DNA of 64,000 nucleotides from Branchiostoma floridae (Eukaryota; Chordata; Leptocardii; Amphioxiformes; Branchiostomatidae), in NCBI RefSeq assembly GCF_000003815.2, contig NC_049988.1:1964678-2028677 (forward strand), written 5' to 3'. Below the pieces are notes generated by a model, which saw nothing but the letters and a program-made list of their open reading frames with translations, was not told the origin of the DNA and did no database searches. The translations under genes were made by a program, and so were the position numbers. This document shows positions 37,203-48,515 of the stretch, piece by piece; position 1 is the first letter of the stretch, and every line of letters begins with the position of its first letter.

Positions 37203-37630
37203 CTAGGCGTCGCTGTGGCGTAGCGGCAGCATTTGTGCTTCGTGACCCATAGGTTGCGAGTTCGAATCAGGCTGCGTGTCACCGATCTTCTGCACTTCAC
37301 ACGGCTTTCCTCACTATACTCAGGTGAAAATTAGTACCTAGCTTCGGCTAGGGCCGTCTCTTGGATAGGACGTTAAATGGAGGTCCAGTGTATGGGGAGA
37401 GTCACACCCCATGCACGTTAAAGAACCCCCACACATGCGATGGTGCAGTGTGAGATGGAGCAAAACTCTTCTGTGTGGAATTGGTGATTCAGTTCAAATC
37501 ACCCGGATGGAGACCTGGCGAACCTCCATTCCGTATCAGCCACATGGTGATTTACATCAGCGAAAGGGTATGTTACCCCGTGAGGGGCGGAATAACCCCG
37601 CCGTGTGTAAGCATGTGCGAACATGCACAG
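37203..37630 (+). repeat. tRNA-derived SINE, near full length
   Basis: The head contains TGGCGTAGCGGCAGC (box A) and GGTTGCGAGTTCGAATC (box B). A body follows with GGATAGGACGTTAAATGGAG and CACCCCATGCACGTTAAAGA, a conserved SINE core found in many lancelet-type repeats. The tail region near 37,560-37,640 is C/G-rich. This is a mobile element, not a tRNA gene. Confidence 0.8.
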
Positions 37631-38490
37631 CATAAGAAAAGACAGCATTTGCTACTAGAGCAGGGAAATGAACTTAGCGTGACAACAGTGATTGTCATCA
37701 TGCTGTAGTCACCGAGAAGTCGTTTGAGTTATAGATTATGGGCACCATCTCATCGCATGTTCAGATCAGACAAAGCATATGTCTGCCTGGTCAATATATA
37801 TTTTATTCTCGTGTCCCATGTACCGTTGAATGTAAATCTAAAACTTATCATCTTCTATCGACATTTTGCGGTGCTTCTACCAAACTACCGTCTAGTTACT
37901 TGCTACCGCTAAAATACAAGATTACAACTGTAGTGGTCTATCCAGGAAATTGTCAAATTTTGGTTTCACGCCACTTGAAGTACTGATATTGTACTTCCCC
38001 GTACTGATATTGTACGTGGCGTGGTATAACCTGTACGTCGACATCCTACATGTCCCTACCTACTATTATATAAACTTTATTCAAAATAGACGGAAGCATT
38101 GTCATTGTCTTCATTACAGTAGAAATACCAGCATCGATGTAGAAGCAAGGAGGTTAAGCAGAAGTTAGACTACCGCCCATTAGATCTCACCTGAGAGTTT
38201 TGATATAGTTATCGTGCCTCCTTCTCTGGAGCACAACGGCCAAAAGAGAGACCGTTCGATGCGTATATAAAGAGTTATTTTAGCTGCGCCTGTGGGTGGA
38301 TAACCGTGTTGTCAACTTGCTCGCGGGGTTTTCATTCTCCAAGCAGACGTGTCAGCTAGAGCGATGAAAAAAAGAAAAGAATTTGGCCAATTAGGGACAA
38401 ATAAGTTTTCGATAAGGTTTCGATTTCAGTCAATTTTTGCAGTCTATCCAGCCGTTAGTTCACTCCTAGGCAAAGTACGTAGCTCCTACT

Positions 38491-39325
38491 AAGGAAAGGT
38501 TGATTTGATTATATGGATGACATCCTCTGGGAACTCCAAAACTGATGCAAGCGAGCGAATAAAAAAAGTTTGGCCAAAAAAAAAGTTGCCTTCAGTATGA
38601 AATCTAAGTGATCAGGAAGGTTGACCATAGGACTAAAACACATAGTATGGTATACCAACATTTAGGTGTAGGGACCAGTACATCGCACGGGTGCAAAACG
38701 TTTTTTTTTTCTTTCTTGGACCGATCCCCCCCAAAAAAAACTGACCTGAAAAAATCAGTGGAACGGATGTCGACATACCTTTAGGGTCTTACCGGGCCAA
38801 GAAGACAACAAGAGCGAAGTCGAGCAAAGTTTATAGTTTATTTGTCCCAGTCAAATGTACAGAGACAGTTAGCCTTTATTACATGGAGATGGGATTTTAA
38901 AAAGCCAGTTGGCGTCGGATAATCCACCAAACAGATAACTTTCAATTACCATTGTTTTGAGTATTTCCAATTCTCAAGTTCTACACACAATCAGGTTCAG
39001 GTCTGGACCTGGAAATGATCCTCTGGACCTGAACAGGACCTAAACCTGAGTTTTCTGTACTGGTACCAACTCCTAACAATAGATATTTTCTTTCTTTCTG
39101 TCCTTTCACACCTTACTCTTTGACTTATTCTTTGATTTATTTTGGCATTCTATGGCACTAGTTACCTGTTTTATGATACTTTTTTTTCAATCTACGGCAT
39201 ATATGTTCTCATTTTGCAGCTGCTTTGCACAATTTACTGTGTAGTTGAAAACCTTGTTTTGGAAACGGCCGAAAATTGGTACGAGCGCGAATGTCATCCA
39301 TATAATTAAATCAACATGACCTAAG
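38491..39325. mobile_element. 0.83-kb TIR element, copy A
   Basis: The left end carries GATTATATGGATGACATCC and the right end its complement (ATGTCATCCATATAATTAAA). Internal blocks include ATTACCATTGTTTTGAGTAT and GGTCTGGACCTGGAAATGAT. These recur inverted in copy B at 61412-62301, which shows the family is about 0.85 kb. No transposase frame is visible. It sits in the gene-poor region between the polycystin and LRR genes. Confidence 0.82.
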
Positions 39326-39756
39326 CTTTTAATAAAAAGGTTTTATTCCTAACATGGCCAGAGTACCTATTATTACTAGTTTTCGGCCAGGCGGGAGTCT
39401 GGTAAAGACAAGTAGGTGGTAATGGGTCAATTTGTCACGCAATTGTTGTGTGGTTCAGTTAGCATAATATAGTTTATAAGTTTTACCCTATACCTTCATT
39501 TTATACTCTGTAATAGTTGCAGCCATACATTGTATTTTAGCATGACAATTGTCATGCAATAAAGTTCATTCAACAAGGTTGTAACCTACAGATGTTCACT
39601 AATATCATACTATTATTCATAGATTAATATTTGGTTTGCGTTTTAGCGTAAGATGTCTGTTACAAAATGGGAAGGGCACAGTGTCACTTTCGCAAGAAGG
39701 TGCACTGAATTTGAATTATGACGTTACAGTGAATCATGTGGCCACAGCGAAATGAA

Positions 39757-40110
39757 TCGAAAATTTCGTACGTACATGACAAATATACTTACTTACAACA
39801 TATATACTTACTAACTTACTCCGGAGCAGTTTTTGTTTACTTCGGAGCTGTTTTTTTTTTTTTTAATCCGGAACAGTTTTTTTTTTACTCCGGAGCAACA
39901 CGTATAGCTAACTTCAAAGCAATATTTCCCTGCATGTACATATAGACGGTATGGTTCGTACGTACATGACAAATATACTTACTTACAACAAATATACTTA
40001 CTCACATACTCCGGAGCATACTCCGGAGCAGTGTTTTTACTCCGAAGCAACACGTATAGCTACTCCAACGCATTGATTCACTGCAAGTACATATAGATGG
40101 TATATATTCG
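39757..40110. repeat. Two-copy local tandem duplication with ACTCCGGAGCA motifs
   Basis: The block TTCGTACGTACATGACAAAT followed by ATACTTACTTACAAC occurs at about 39,766 and again at about 39,957, about 191 bp apart. Both copies are followed by runs of CTCCGGAGCA-like motifs and poly-T, and each ends near a 'TACATATAGA' block. Confidence 0.7.
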
Positions 40111-40146
40111 TACGTAAAACTAACCTGTACGATAAAACTAGATAAA

Positions 40147-41030
40147 CTAGAAAGGCCGACATTTGCTTGAGAGCAAATACAGCATATTTCAGCCATCTCC
40201 CTCCCCATGCAACAATAGACTATTTCAAAATCACCCATTTGAAAAATCACTTTTACTGATGACGATTTAACCCCAAAATGAATCTTACGAAATTCCCCCG
40301 TTCAAGAATGGACTCCAGTGCACCCTATGTGAATTTGCACAATAGACCAGTCCAGAAATACTCACACTGAAACCTTGGCGTTTTGAATAAGAAACCAAAT
40401 CCAAAATTGAATTTAGCAAAAAAGGTCCCAGTGCATGAAAAGGTATGATAGACCAGTCTAAAAACACTTCCACTAAAAATTGAATTTTGAATCATCACCC
40501 GTCCAAAACTGAATTTGAAAAAATCCCCCTTCCGTGCGCAAAAATGGACTCTTCCATGTAAAGTAGAGCAGTCCAAAAATAAATCCGCTAAAATAGGACT
40601 TTGACATAATCACTGAAGTCCAAAAAAAAGGATTTTTAAAAAAGCCCCCTCGATGCAAGAATGGACTCTTCCAGCACACCGATGTAAAATTGCAAATTAG
40701 ACCAATCCAAAAAAAAATAACCCTGCTGAAAGACTTTGACAAACTAGAAGTCACCAAAGTCCAAAATATGAATTAAAAAAAAAATCCCCCCTCCGTGTGA
40801 GAATAGACTCTTCCAGCACACTTTCTGTAAAATTGCGAAATGGACCTGTCCAAAAGTACACCCACTGAAAGACGTCACCATTCCAATGATGAATTTTTAA
40901 AAAAAACTAGAAAGGCCGACATTTGCTTAAGAGCAAATACAGCATATTTCAGCCATACCCCTTCCCACGCAACATTGGACTGTTCCAAATCACCCCTGCG
41001 CAAAAATGGAACATCCTCTTAACAGTACAT
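40147..41030 (+). repeat. Hairpin-tipped dispersed repeat, two tips in tandem
   Basis: Two copies of the family tip (CTAGAAAGGCCGACATTTGC, stem-loop, TATTTCAGCCAT) begin at about 40,147 and 40,908 in the same direction. Between them is about 760 bp of short diverged blocks (GACTCTTCCA, TGGACTGGTC-like, AATCCCCC). This matches, in inverted orientation, the repeat at the left window edge. No protein product. Confidence 0.75.
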
Positions 41031-42135
41031 TATCCCCCAAAGTGGACTGGTATTGTGAATTGATTCCAGGTAAAAACAGAGCTTGCTTCTATTTTTCAGA
41101 AAATGACAATAATCACACCTTCCATTCAGAAAATTTTCATCATGACTGAAAATTGTTGAATGACTTCATGTAATGTCATTAACAATTTTCAGTACGATAA
41201 CTAGGTGTAAGTTTAAAAAAGTATAAGCTCCTTGTGATGTGGGTACATTTATTATTGCAGTGAACTTTTTTATTCAAGTAGGGCATACGATTTAATAATT
41301 TCAAGCGGGTGCAGGTACTGTAGGAGCATTTGTTTTCTTCAAGCTGTAAAACTGTTAAACTGTTTTACTTTGTATGCAATCAGCCATCGAGCCTATTCTT
41401 ATTTTAGTTTAACAACTTCCTGCCAGACCCGGAAGATACGATTGAACCTTGTTCGAGGATTTATTTTCGTCTGTCTGGTCAGTCTGTTCATACCCTGGCG
41501 CTGAGAGTGTTTTATTGGGCTGAAACTCTGGCAGTTTAAAGTTACTTACAATTTAAATGTTCAAAGTTTATGTCAAACAACAACAGCACTAGGAAATGTG
41601 GCCACTATAGACAGGTGGTCACTATAGAGAAAATGCTGATCTATTGACTAGGAGCCATACGTTACACATCATCATTAATCATATAAACATTGCACAGGTA
41701 AGCGAATTGTTTAGATGTACAATTAAGTTCAAATAATTCTGAAGAGAAATATTGATGAGAAAATAATCATTCTCGCCACTGTCTAATTTATAATAACGTA
41801 TCAAAACTAAACGCAGATTTTCTAACTAACGCACCTTTCGCCGACTTCATCAAAGGACCGCCGGCTATCAATCAAACACGGCTGTTGATTAGACTTAGAG
41901 TTTCAAACAGTCATGTGCTGTGTGCCAGTTGACAGCGAACTTCATGCTACGTGATGTTTTACATTGCTTGGACCTTCTTTCCTACAGCGGTGCTTCTACA
42001 AAATATTTAGACTGTAACACTGAGTCCCGCATGTTTTATAGAATAGAATTTGACGCAGAACAGCGTTTTTTGCTGGGTATTTTTCTTGAAACATGTTCGT
42101 GGGAATATCAGCGAGGCGGCGACGTAGGGATATCA

Positions 42136-43330
42136 GACCGTCAACAAAAGTCGCACGGCGGCTAACGGCGCATCGAAGATACTAGCGCTATGAATAAGCG
42201 CTTCAACTAAGGATGGCAACCCGTACAATATTTTTGTATACTGTTGAACTAAGTAAAGTTTGTTGTTTATGAGGTTTTAGTTGTCTTTGAAGCTTTGACC
42301 CGAAATATTTTAAAGTCAAACTGCTGAAGAGAAGTAAGTGACTGCTACGATTATCGTAGATATGGCCCTAAAAAAACAGATAAAAGAAGCCTTCTCAATA
42401 GTCTAAAATGCAAGAGCTTCCGGGGGGGCTTCGCCCACCTGGGTCCCCCCCACAGTGGCCCTGCCCCTGGACCCCGCCAGGGACATACGGCGGCCCCCGG
42501 ACCCCTGTCCGACGCTTTGAAAAAATCCTGGCGAGAAGTCTGTACGGCCTGAGTCTTCAAGTTAACGTATTGTGTGGTCCCGCTTATGAATATTAATTAG
42601 CCTTCGCTTTCCTCTTCGCTGATTGGCTGAACCATTAATTGAATTAACTCTTCCTGCCGGCTAGACGCAGGTGCAGATGTCGGCTCTGTGGGGTGAACGT
42701 CCGAAAGGTCATGGCATGGAGAACGAAAGAAAACCAATTTCCCCTATAAAAAGTGCTGTAATTAAGCCTTTTACAGTACTTTATGCCAAAAATTTTACTT
42801 GGATCATTTTACCAACTATCTTATGCCTATCTATACCATATGTTACTCATACCAGGGTACAGGGTTGCAAAATATACCGTTATAAGACCGTCAACAACAG
42901 TCGCACGGAGCTAACAGCGCAGCGAAAATACCATCGCTAGCGTTTCAACTTCGGATAACAAGTTATAAGTACTGTTGAACTCAGTAACGTTAAAGTTTGT
43001 TTTTAGTTGCCTTTGACGGTTTGACCTGAAATGGTGTTACGCTAAACTCCTGAAGAGAAGTTAAGTGACTGCTGCGATTATCATAGATATGCCCCTAAGA
43101 ACTGATACAATATAAAGCCTTCTGAATAGTGTAAAATGCGAGAGCCTTAGGCGGGCTTCGCTCCCCCTGGCGGGAACACTGCTATATACGGGATCATGAG
43201 GCCCCGCTTATGAATATTAATTAGCCTTTGGCCTCCTCTTCGCTGATTGGCTAGGTCTTTGATTCAATTAACTCTCCGGCTGACGCGCACAGGTGTGGCT
43301 CTGTGCGGGGTCACGGAAGGTCACGTCAGG
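42136..43330 (+). repeat. Diverged direct duplication, about 0.5 kb per unit
   Basis: Copy 1 is about 42,136-42,700 and copy 2 about 42,884-43,330. Shared ordered blocks include GACCGTCAACAA, GTCGCACGG, GAAGAGAAGT followed by GTGACTGCT, ATCNTAGATATG, GGGCTTCGC, TATGAATATTAATTAGCCTT and CTCTTCGCTGATTGGCT. Spacing is about 740 bp. Frames inside are short. Unknown repeat family. Confidence 0.7.
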
Positions 43331-43399
43331 AGGCCAAAAGAAAACAAATTTCCCCTCAGAAAAGTGCCAAAATTAATCATTTTAAAGTTGTTTATGTCA

Positions 43400-44071
43400 A
43401 AAATTTTACTTGAATCTTGTTACCAAGTATCTAATGCCTATCTATACCAAATTTCAGGTCATTTAATTGTAATACCAGGGTACAGGAGCCAAAAGTGTCC
43501 TTTTTTGGTCAAAAATTGGCCAAAAATCGCAAAAATAAGCATTTTGTTGCACTGTACACCAAAAGTGTTATTGAATTTATATGGGGGCATTATCAAGGCA
43601 TATCTCTGTCAAATTTCAGCTCATTTGGTTGTAATACCAGGGCACAGGGGCCAAAAGTGTCCTTTTTTGGTCAAAAATTGGTCAAAAAATCGCAAAAATA
43701 AGCATTTTGTTGTACTGTACACCAAAAGTGTTATCGAATTTATATGGGGGCATTATCAAGGCGCATCTCTGCCAAATTTCAGCTCATTTGGTTGTAATGC
43801 CAGGGTACAGGGGCCAAAATATACAATTTTGGTCTAAAATTAACCAAAAAATCTCAATAAAATCATTTTATAGGCAGATATGAAAAAAACTGAGAAAAAA
43901 AGCATCAAGGTATTGGCCCATTCTACCCCTGTGCCAAATTTCAGGTCATTCGGTCCAGGAACGGCGGAGATGAATCACTTTGAAGATTTGACAGGAGAAA
44001 GAAAGAAGAAAGAAGAAAGAAACATTACGAATACAATATATTTCACCATACTATGTATGGCTGAAATATAA
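43400..44071 (+). repeat. 162-bp-period tandem repeat array 1 with 3' hairpin end
   Basis: The motif CAAATTTCAG recurs at 43448, 43610, 43773 and 43935, spacings 162, 163 and 162 bp. Each unit then carries GTAATACCAGGGTACAGG-like and TTTTTGGTCAAAAA-like blocks. The array ends with GAAGATTTGACAGGAG, an A/G-rich stretch and the hairpin CACCATACTATGTATGGCTG before AAATATA. Because 162 is a multiple of three, a 196-codon open frame runs through it; I treat it as a by-product, not a gene. Confidence 0.85.
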
Positions 44072-44279
44072 TGAACCCCTCCGTGTAAGAATGGACTCTT
44101 CCAGATAACACCAGGCTCGCTGATTGGCTGCCACCTCCCCCTTTTTAGGATATAGATTCAGGCTAAGTAAATGGTTAGCTATCTAATTAGATTAAATAGA
44201 CATAGATGCCAGTAGGTGCAATCTGCAGCTGGGGGTCAACGACCTTAAGGTCAGTGACCCCTCTGGCTATTGGAAAATG

Positions 44280-44997
44280 ACCAAAAAAATCCCCAAATAT
44301 ATCATTTTGAAGTAGTTTATGACAAAAATTATACATGTGTCATTTGAATAAATATCTAGTGCACCCTTTTACCAAAATTTAGGTCATTTGGTTTTAAAAC
44401 CAGAGCACCAGAACCAAAAGTGTACGTTTTTAGTCATAAAATGGCCAAATAATCGCAAAATTAAGCATTTTGTTGTACTGTATACCTCAAGTGTTAATGA
44501 ATCCATGTGCGCATATGTCTAGGGCACTCCTATACTAAATTTCAGGTCATCCGGTTCTAAAACCAGGGTACAGGAGCCAAAAGTGTCCTTTTTTGGTCAA
44601 AAAATGACCGAAAAATCGCAAAAATAAGCATTTCGTTACACTGTACACCAAAAGTGATATTGAATTTATATGGGGGAATTATCAAGGCACATCTGTGCCA
44701 AATTTCAGCTCATTCGGTTATAATACCAGGGTACAGGGGCCAAAATATACAGTTTTGGTCTTAAGATGACCAAAAAACATTAATAAGATCATTTCAAAGG
44801 CAGTTATGAAAAAAAATGAATAAAATGTCCAAGGGTATTGGCCCACTCTACCCTTGTGCCAAATTTCAAGTCATTCGGTTGAGGAAGAACGGAGATACCG
44901 TGTTCCGAAGATTTGACAGGAGAAAGAAAGAAGAAGAAACATTACGAATACAATATATTTCACCATACCTATGGTACATGGTATGGCTGAAATATAA
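44280..44997 (+). repeat. 162-bp-period tandem repeat array 2 with 3' hairpin end
   Basis: Homologous to the array ending at 44,071. The key motif occurs near 44372, 44535, 44699 and 44860, spacings 161-164 bp. It ends with GAAGATTTGACAGGAGAAAG and the hairpin ACCATACCTATGGTACATGG followed by TATGGCTGAAATATA. The two arrays are head-to-tail, so this may be a duplicated element. Confidence 0.82.
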
Positions 44998-45065
44998 ATA
45001 AAGAAACGGGAAGGCATCCCGACGTTTAGCCTTACGACCAGGGCAAGTAAGGGCATGTCTCACGA

Positions 45066-45282
45066 CAGGGGGGTGGGGGTGGTGTTAGGGGGTGGGGTGT
45101 AAGAATTTCCTCGGTGGGAAAGAAGGACGACCTGAGTCTTGGTTCAAAAAAAAATTAGATAATTAATAAAAATAAAGAAAAATGTAAGGTATACCGGCGT
45201 AGATACTTACAACAAGGCCAAATAAGGGCATGTCCATGATGATTGGGGAAGGGGGGGTCATTTAAGGGGGGGGGGGGTCATA
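45066..45282 (+). other. Two G-rich tracts in a diverged repeat pair
   Basis: G runs lie at about 45066-45105 (five or more runs of at least four G) and 45244-45280 (runs of 7 and 12 G). They are preceded by related blocks (CAGGGCAAGTAAGGGCATGT and AAGGCCAAATAAGGGCATGT), so this is a diverged tandem pair. The first tract meets the usual G-quadruplex pattern. Confidence 0.6.
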
Positions 45283-47346
45283 GTTACCTTGTTGGGTCAA
45301 AAGGTCGACTTGACCCCTCTTTCACCCCTACCCAGAGCTCAGAATATACCTATTCCCCTAGACTAGGCCGTCAGACGATGACCTCTGACCTGCGCCGGTT
45401 TGCGCAAGAATAATCATCGCAGCGTGCTCCTACTATACTACTTTTAACTGTAATTTGTCAACGTATCATATCTCTTGTTCATATGTACACTCCACTCCAC
45501 TACAGGGCTACCTTGACTTTTGCTACTCTTGGCGTTACCTACGTCTACATATTGATTAGAATTAGATATGAGTCCAAGACAAGATGGAGTGTCTCTGCTA
45601 TTTATATTAAAAAGCATTTACAGCAACGAGCTATTAAATTGTTGGTGAATACTCCACAGTCACTATAAAGTTTGATAGGTTTACAAGATGTGCTACAGCA
45701 GGTTTATGCTACGTCACAGTCAATGCAGCTTTGATCATGCCATACCTTATATCATTTCTACCCATCAATGTGCCTTAGGCCGAACATATAACTAGACTGT
45801 ACAAATAAAAGAACATCAGTGCTTCATCTTCATGATGGGCAGACGGTGCTGACCCTACTGATCTAGCCAGCCAATATTGAAGTCTATATTTCAGCCGTTA
45901 TTCAATACACAAACCTAGAACAGATACTTTCGTTCTCTGTCATGTCTTCTGTTACAAGCGATGTACACCACTATAAATGAATAACGCAATGATAATAATA
46001 ATAAGAATCTTTTTCTGCAGAATAATCATAAGCTATTGCTAACAACGAAATCAACATATTCACGCTCAATAAATAAAGTGAATGAATATATAACGAAATC
46101 TTAAACATCGAACATAAACTGACAATGGTTTTCTGTGAACAACCAAATATAAAAGAAACTTTATCGGTAAGAAATAGATGTGTCGGCTAATCAACCAATC
46201 AATCAATCGAAACATATCTTGTGAAGAGTCACAGTAAGATCATGATTTCGTTTAGACAGTCTTTAGTACAGGCCATCACTTCACTAGAAATAGAGAAGTA
46301 TTGCGCATGCTGGTTTACGTGTGTTGCGCCAAAGAACGGTTATACTGGCTATATAGATACAGATACACATGCGCATGGGTGGAGAGTAGGAGTCCGTTGG
46401 AGGGTATAGTGCAGCTCTTCAAGCAAACACTTTTTATTTTTGGATGCAATGGCCAAAATTTCAAACCAACAATGACGTGAAAAAAAATTTACTGCCAGCG
46501 TCCCAGGCCCAATAGTCTTTCCGTGGCTTATTCAGGCTAAGGTCCTCTTATGCTGTGTGACACACATGAGACAGTCAGACTGGTCTAAATAAGTTAGTCG
46601 GCAAACGATTTCAGTTTCGTCTCCTGGTCCCTTTTGATAGTCTGTGCTCGGTTGATATTAGTACTCTTTTCTAGCTTGCAGAATACGGTAGTACTGAAGA
46701 GCTTGCCTGGTAACTCTTTCAGGAAAAGTCAAATGGCTCGTGGTCTTCCTGTGTGATGCTGAATCACAAGAGAGTGATGCAACTGTCTCTGTAGTTCTGG
46801 TGCCAGCCACTAACTCGTGCTCTGCCGTTTCATCTCCCCACAGCGCCTCCTATGCCGAGCTGTCAAAACTATGTTCAGTTCGTGCTTCAGTGTGGTATTC
46901 TGGTTCTGTCGCAATGCTGCTTGGGTTGAAGTATAAAAAAAGGGTAGTCCTGCTACAGGTGCTGCTGCCCGGTGACTTCTTGTTTTCTTTTCGGTAGGTT
47001 TTAGATGCTTCATACCAACGACACCCTCCAACGTCAACTCCCACCCACCCATCACCCATTGGCAATGCTACCTGTCAGAAATTGGCACAGTTACCTGTGC
47101 TGGAACTGTTAGACTCTTCTTGATTATGCTCAATCAGCATACTTGGCTATCTTGTAGCAACAGAGTTCACAGGAAGGCTGGATATCGTCCGGGTAGGTAG
47201 TTCGCTCCGACGTTTATCATACACTATATATACAGTCGCTTCTCACTTCTCTGCTATTCCAGAAACGAACATAGGAGCTACAGAGTTGGAATGCTACAAA
47301 CACCAACAGCTTGTACAGCTGTTTTCATATATATACACGTATCGAA

Positions 47347-47424
47347 CATGTGTGTGTGTATGTTCGTGTGTGTGAGCGTGCGCGTGTGTGTGTATGAGCG
47401 TGTGTGTGTGTGTGTGTGTGTGTG
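47347..47424. repeat. (GT)n microsatellite, interrupted
   Basis: About 75 bp of GT dinucleotides with interruptions (ATGTTC, GAGCGTGCGC, ATGAGC). Flanking DNA at 45,300-48,280 shows no credible exon on either strand. Confidence 0.9.
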
Positions 47425-48283
47425 TATTCTACCGAGTGCAAAACCCGCAGACCCTAAAATTTTATAAGATACTATTCCAAGTTAGTTAATGTTTGCTTCC
47501 TTTTGTTCCACACCACGTAACAACATTGCTTTTCTAACCCTGAGACAACCTATCAAAGTTCCCTGGCGCAAAACACGCGGAACTATTGTGTTGTAGCAGT
47601 CATAGTGTGGACTACAGGAAGTTATTGATAAAAAATACCATCTGGCCAGAGTGCCTTGGGCAAGTGACGAGCTCCTCTTCCTGATACCAAGGATATAATC
47701 TCCTTTTGATATCCGGGATTGAACCTCCTAGGTGATACTGAGACAAATTTCCACCTGCCAGCTGACACTGCGGCCCCCCAGGAGATTAAATGGGAAATGA
47801 AAGCTAGATATGTGGACAGTGCCGTGTATATAATGTTTGTTAATGCATGATGGCCTATGCTAAAGAATAACATAATATTGAATAGTGTATTGCCCTTTTG
47901 AAGATGTAAAAAAAAACATGTCACTTGCACCACGGTGACGACTTTACACATGGCTGCTTGATATTTCCCAAATTGAATCTTGCTTTCCAATGATCGATGT
48001 CAATGCTTTTATTTCGGTGAATTTGATCGATGTGCTCGCTTACTACATTCTAAATCATACATTTTGTGAACACCACCATACGAACATTTTAGCAAATAAA
48101 GTCTATATAACTTCTTTTTCACATTTTGGCTAAAGTCGTGGAGATAGATCAATACTACGTGTCTGTCATTATAAAGGGTTGTGGGGAGGGCATGTCGTTT
48201 AAAAAGAGTACAGTGGGTTGATATCGTGGGCACTTTTTTCTTACATCTTAGTGGAGTGAGGAAATTCTCAATGACACAAGGTC

Positions 48284-48366
48284 GCCATCACGACAAGATT
48301 CGAACACAGGACCTCTGAGCTCTCTCTGAGTTAAACACCCTGCAATTGCGCCACAGGACAACACGG
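48284..48366 (-). repeat. tRNA-like SINE head (minus strand)
   Basis: The minus strand reads TCCTGTGGCGCAATTGCAGG (box A region) and GGTCCTGTGTTCGAATC (box B) about 40 nt apart, with the overall size of a tRNA. The aminoacyl-stem ends do not pair convincingly. It lies about 150 bp downstream of the LRR gene's stop. A degenerate tRNA gene is the alternative reading. Confidence 0.6.
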
Positions 48367-48507
48367 CATGCTGTTTACCGTTCCGAATTTCAAGTTGGCT
48401 TCCCTAGTAATGACTAATGTGTTCAGTAGTGTGAAAACACATGTCTGACGACAGGCCTTTTCTCAGAATTGCCACAGCTAAGGAGGATAGGGAGGAATGG
48501 TCGTTGA

Positions 48508-48515
48508 TTTTTTAT
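48508..48515 (-). promoter_or_regulatory. AATAAA polyadenylation signal overlapping the LRR stop codon
   Basis: On the minus strand the gene ends CCC AAA TAA AAA, so the TAA stop is embedded in AAATAAAAA, which contains the AATAAA signal. If used, the mRNA would have almost no 3' UTR. Other AATAAA sites downstream could be used instead. Confidence 0.4.

Noticed and set aside
37203-37280. Candidate tRNA gene (good box A and box B)
   Set aside because: Followed by a conserved SINE body and lacking a clean acceptor stem; better explained as a SINE head. The same applies to 19424-19500 and 48284-48366.
43247-43837. 196-codon open frame on the plus strand
   Set aside because: It runs through a tandem repeat whose 162-bp period is a multiple of three, so openness in one unit propagates. 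The repeated peptide is low-complexity, has no known domain, and sister arrays are broken by stops.
46740-47065. Overlapping 70-85-codon frames on both strands
   Set aside because: No signal peptide, domain or splice context; mutually overlapping antisense frames of this size are expected by chance.
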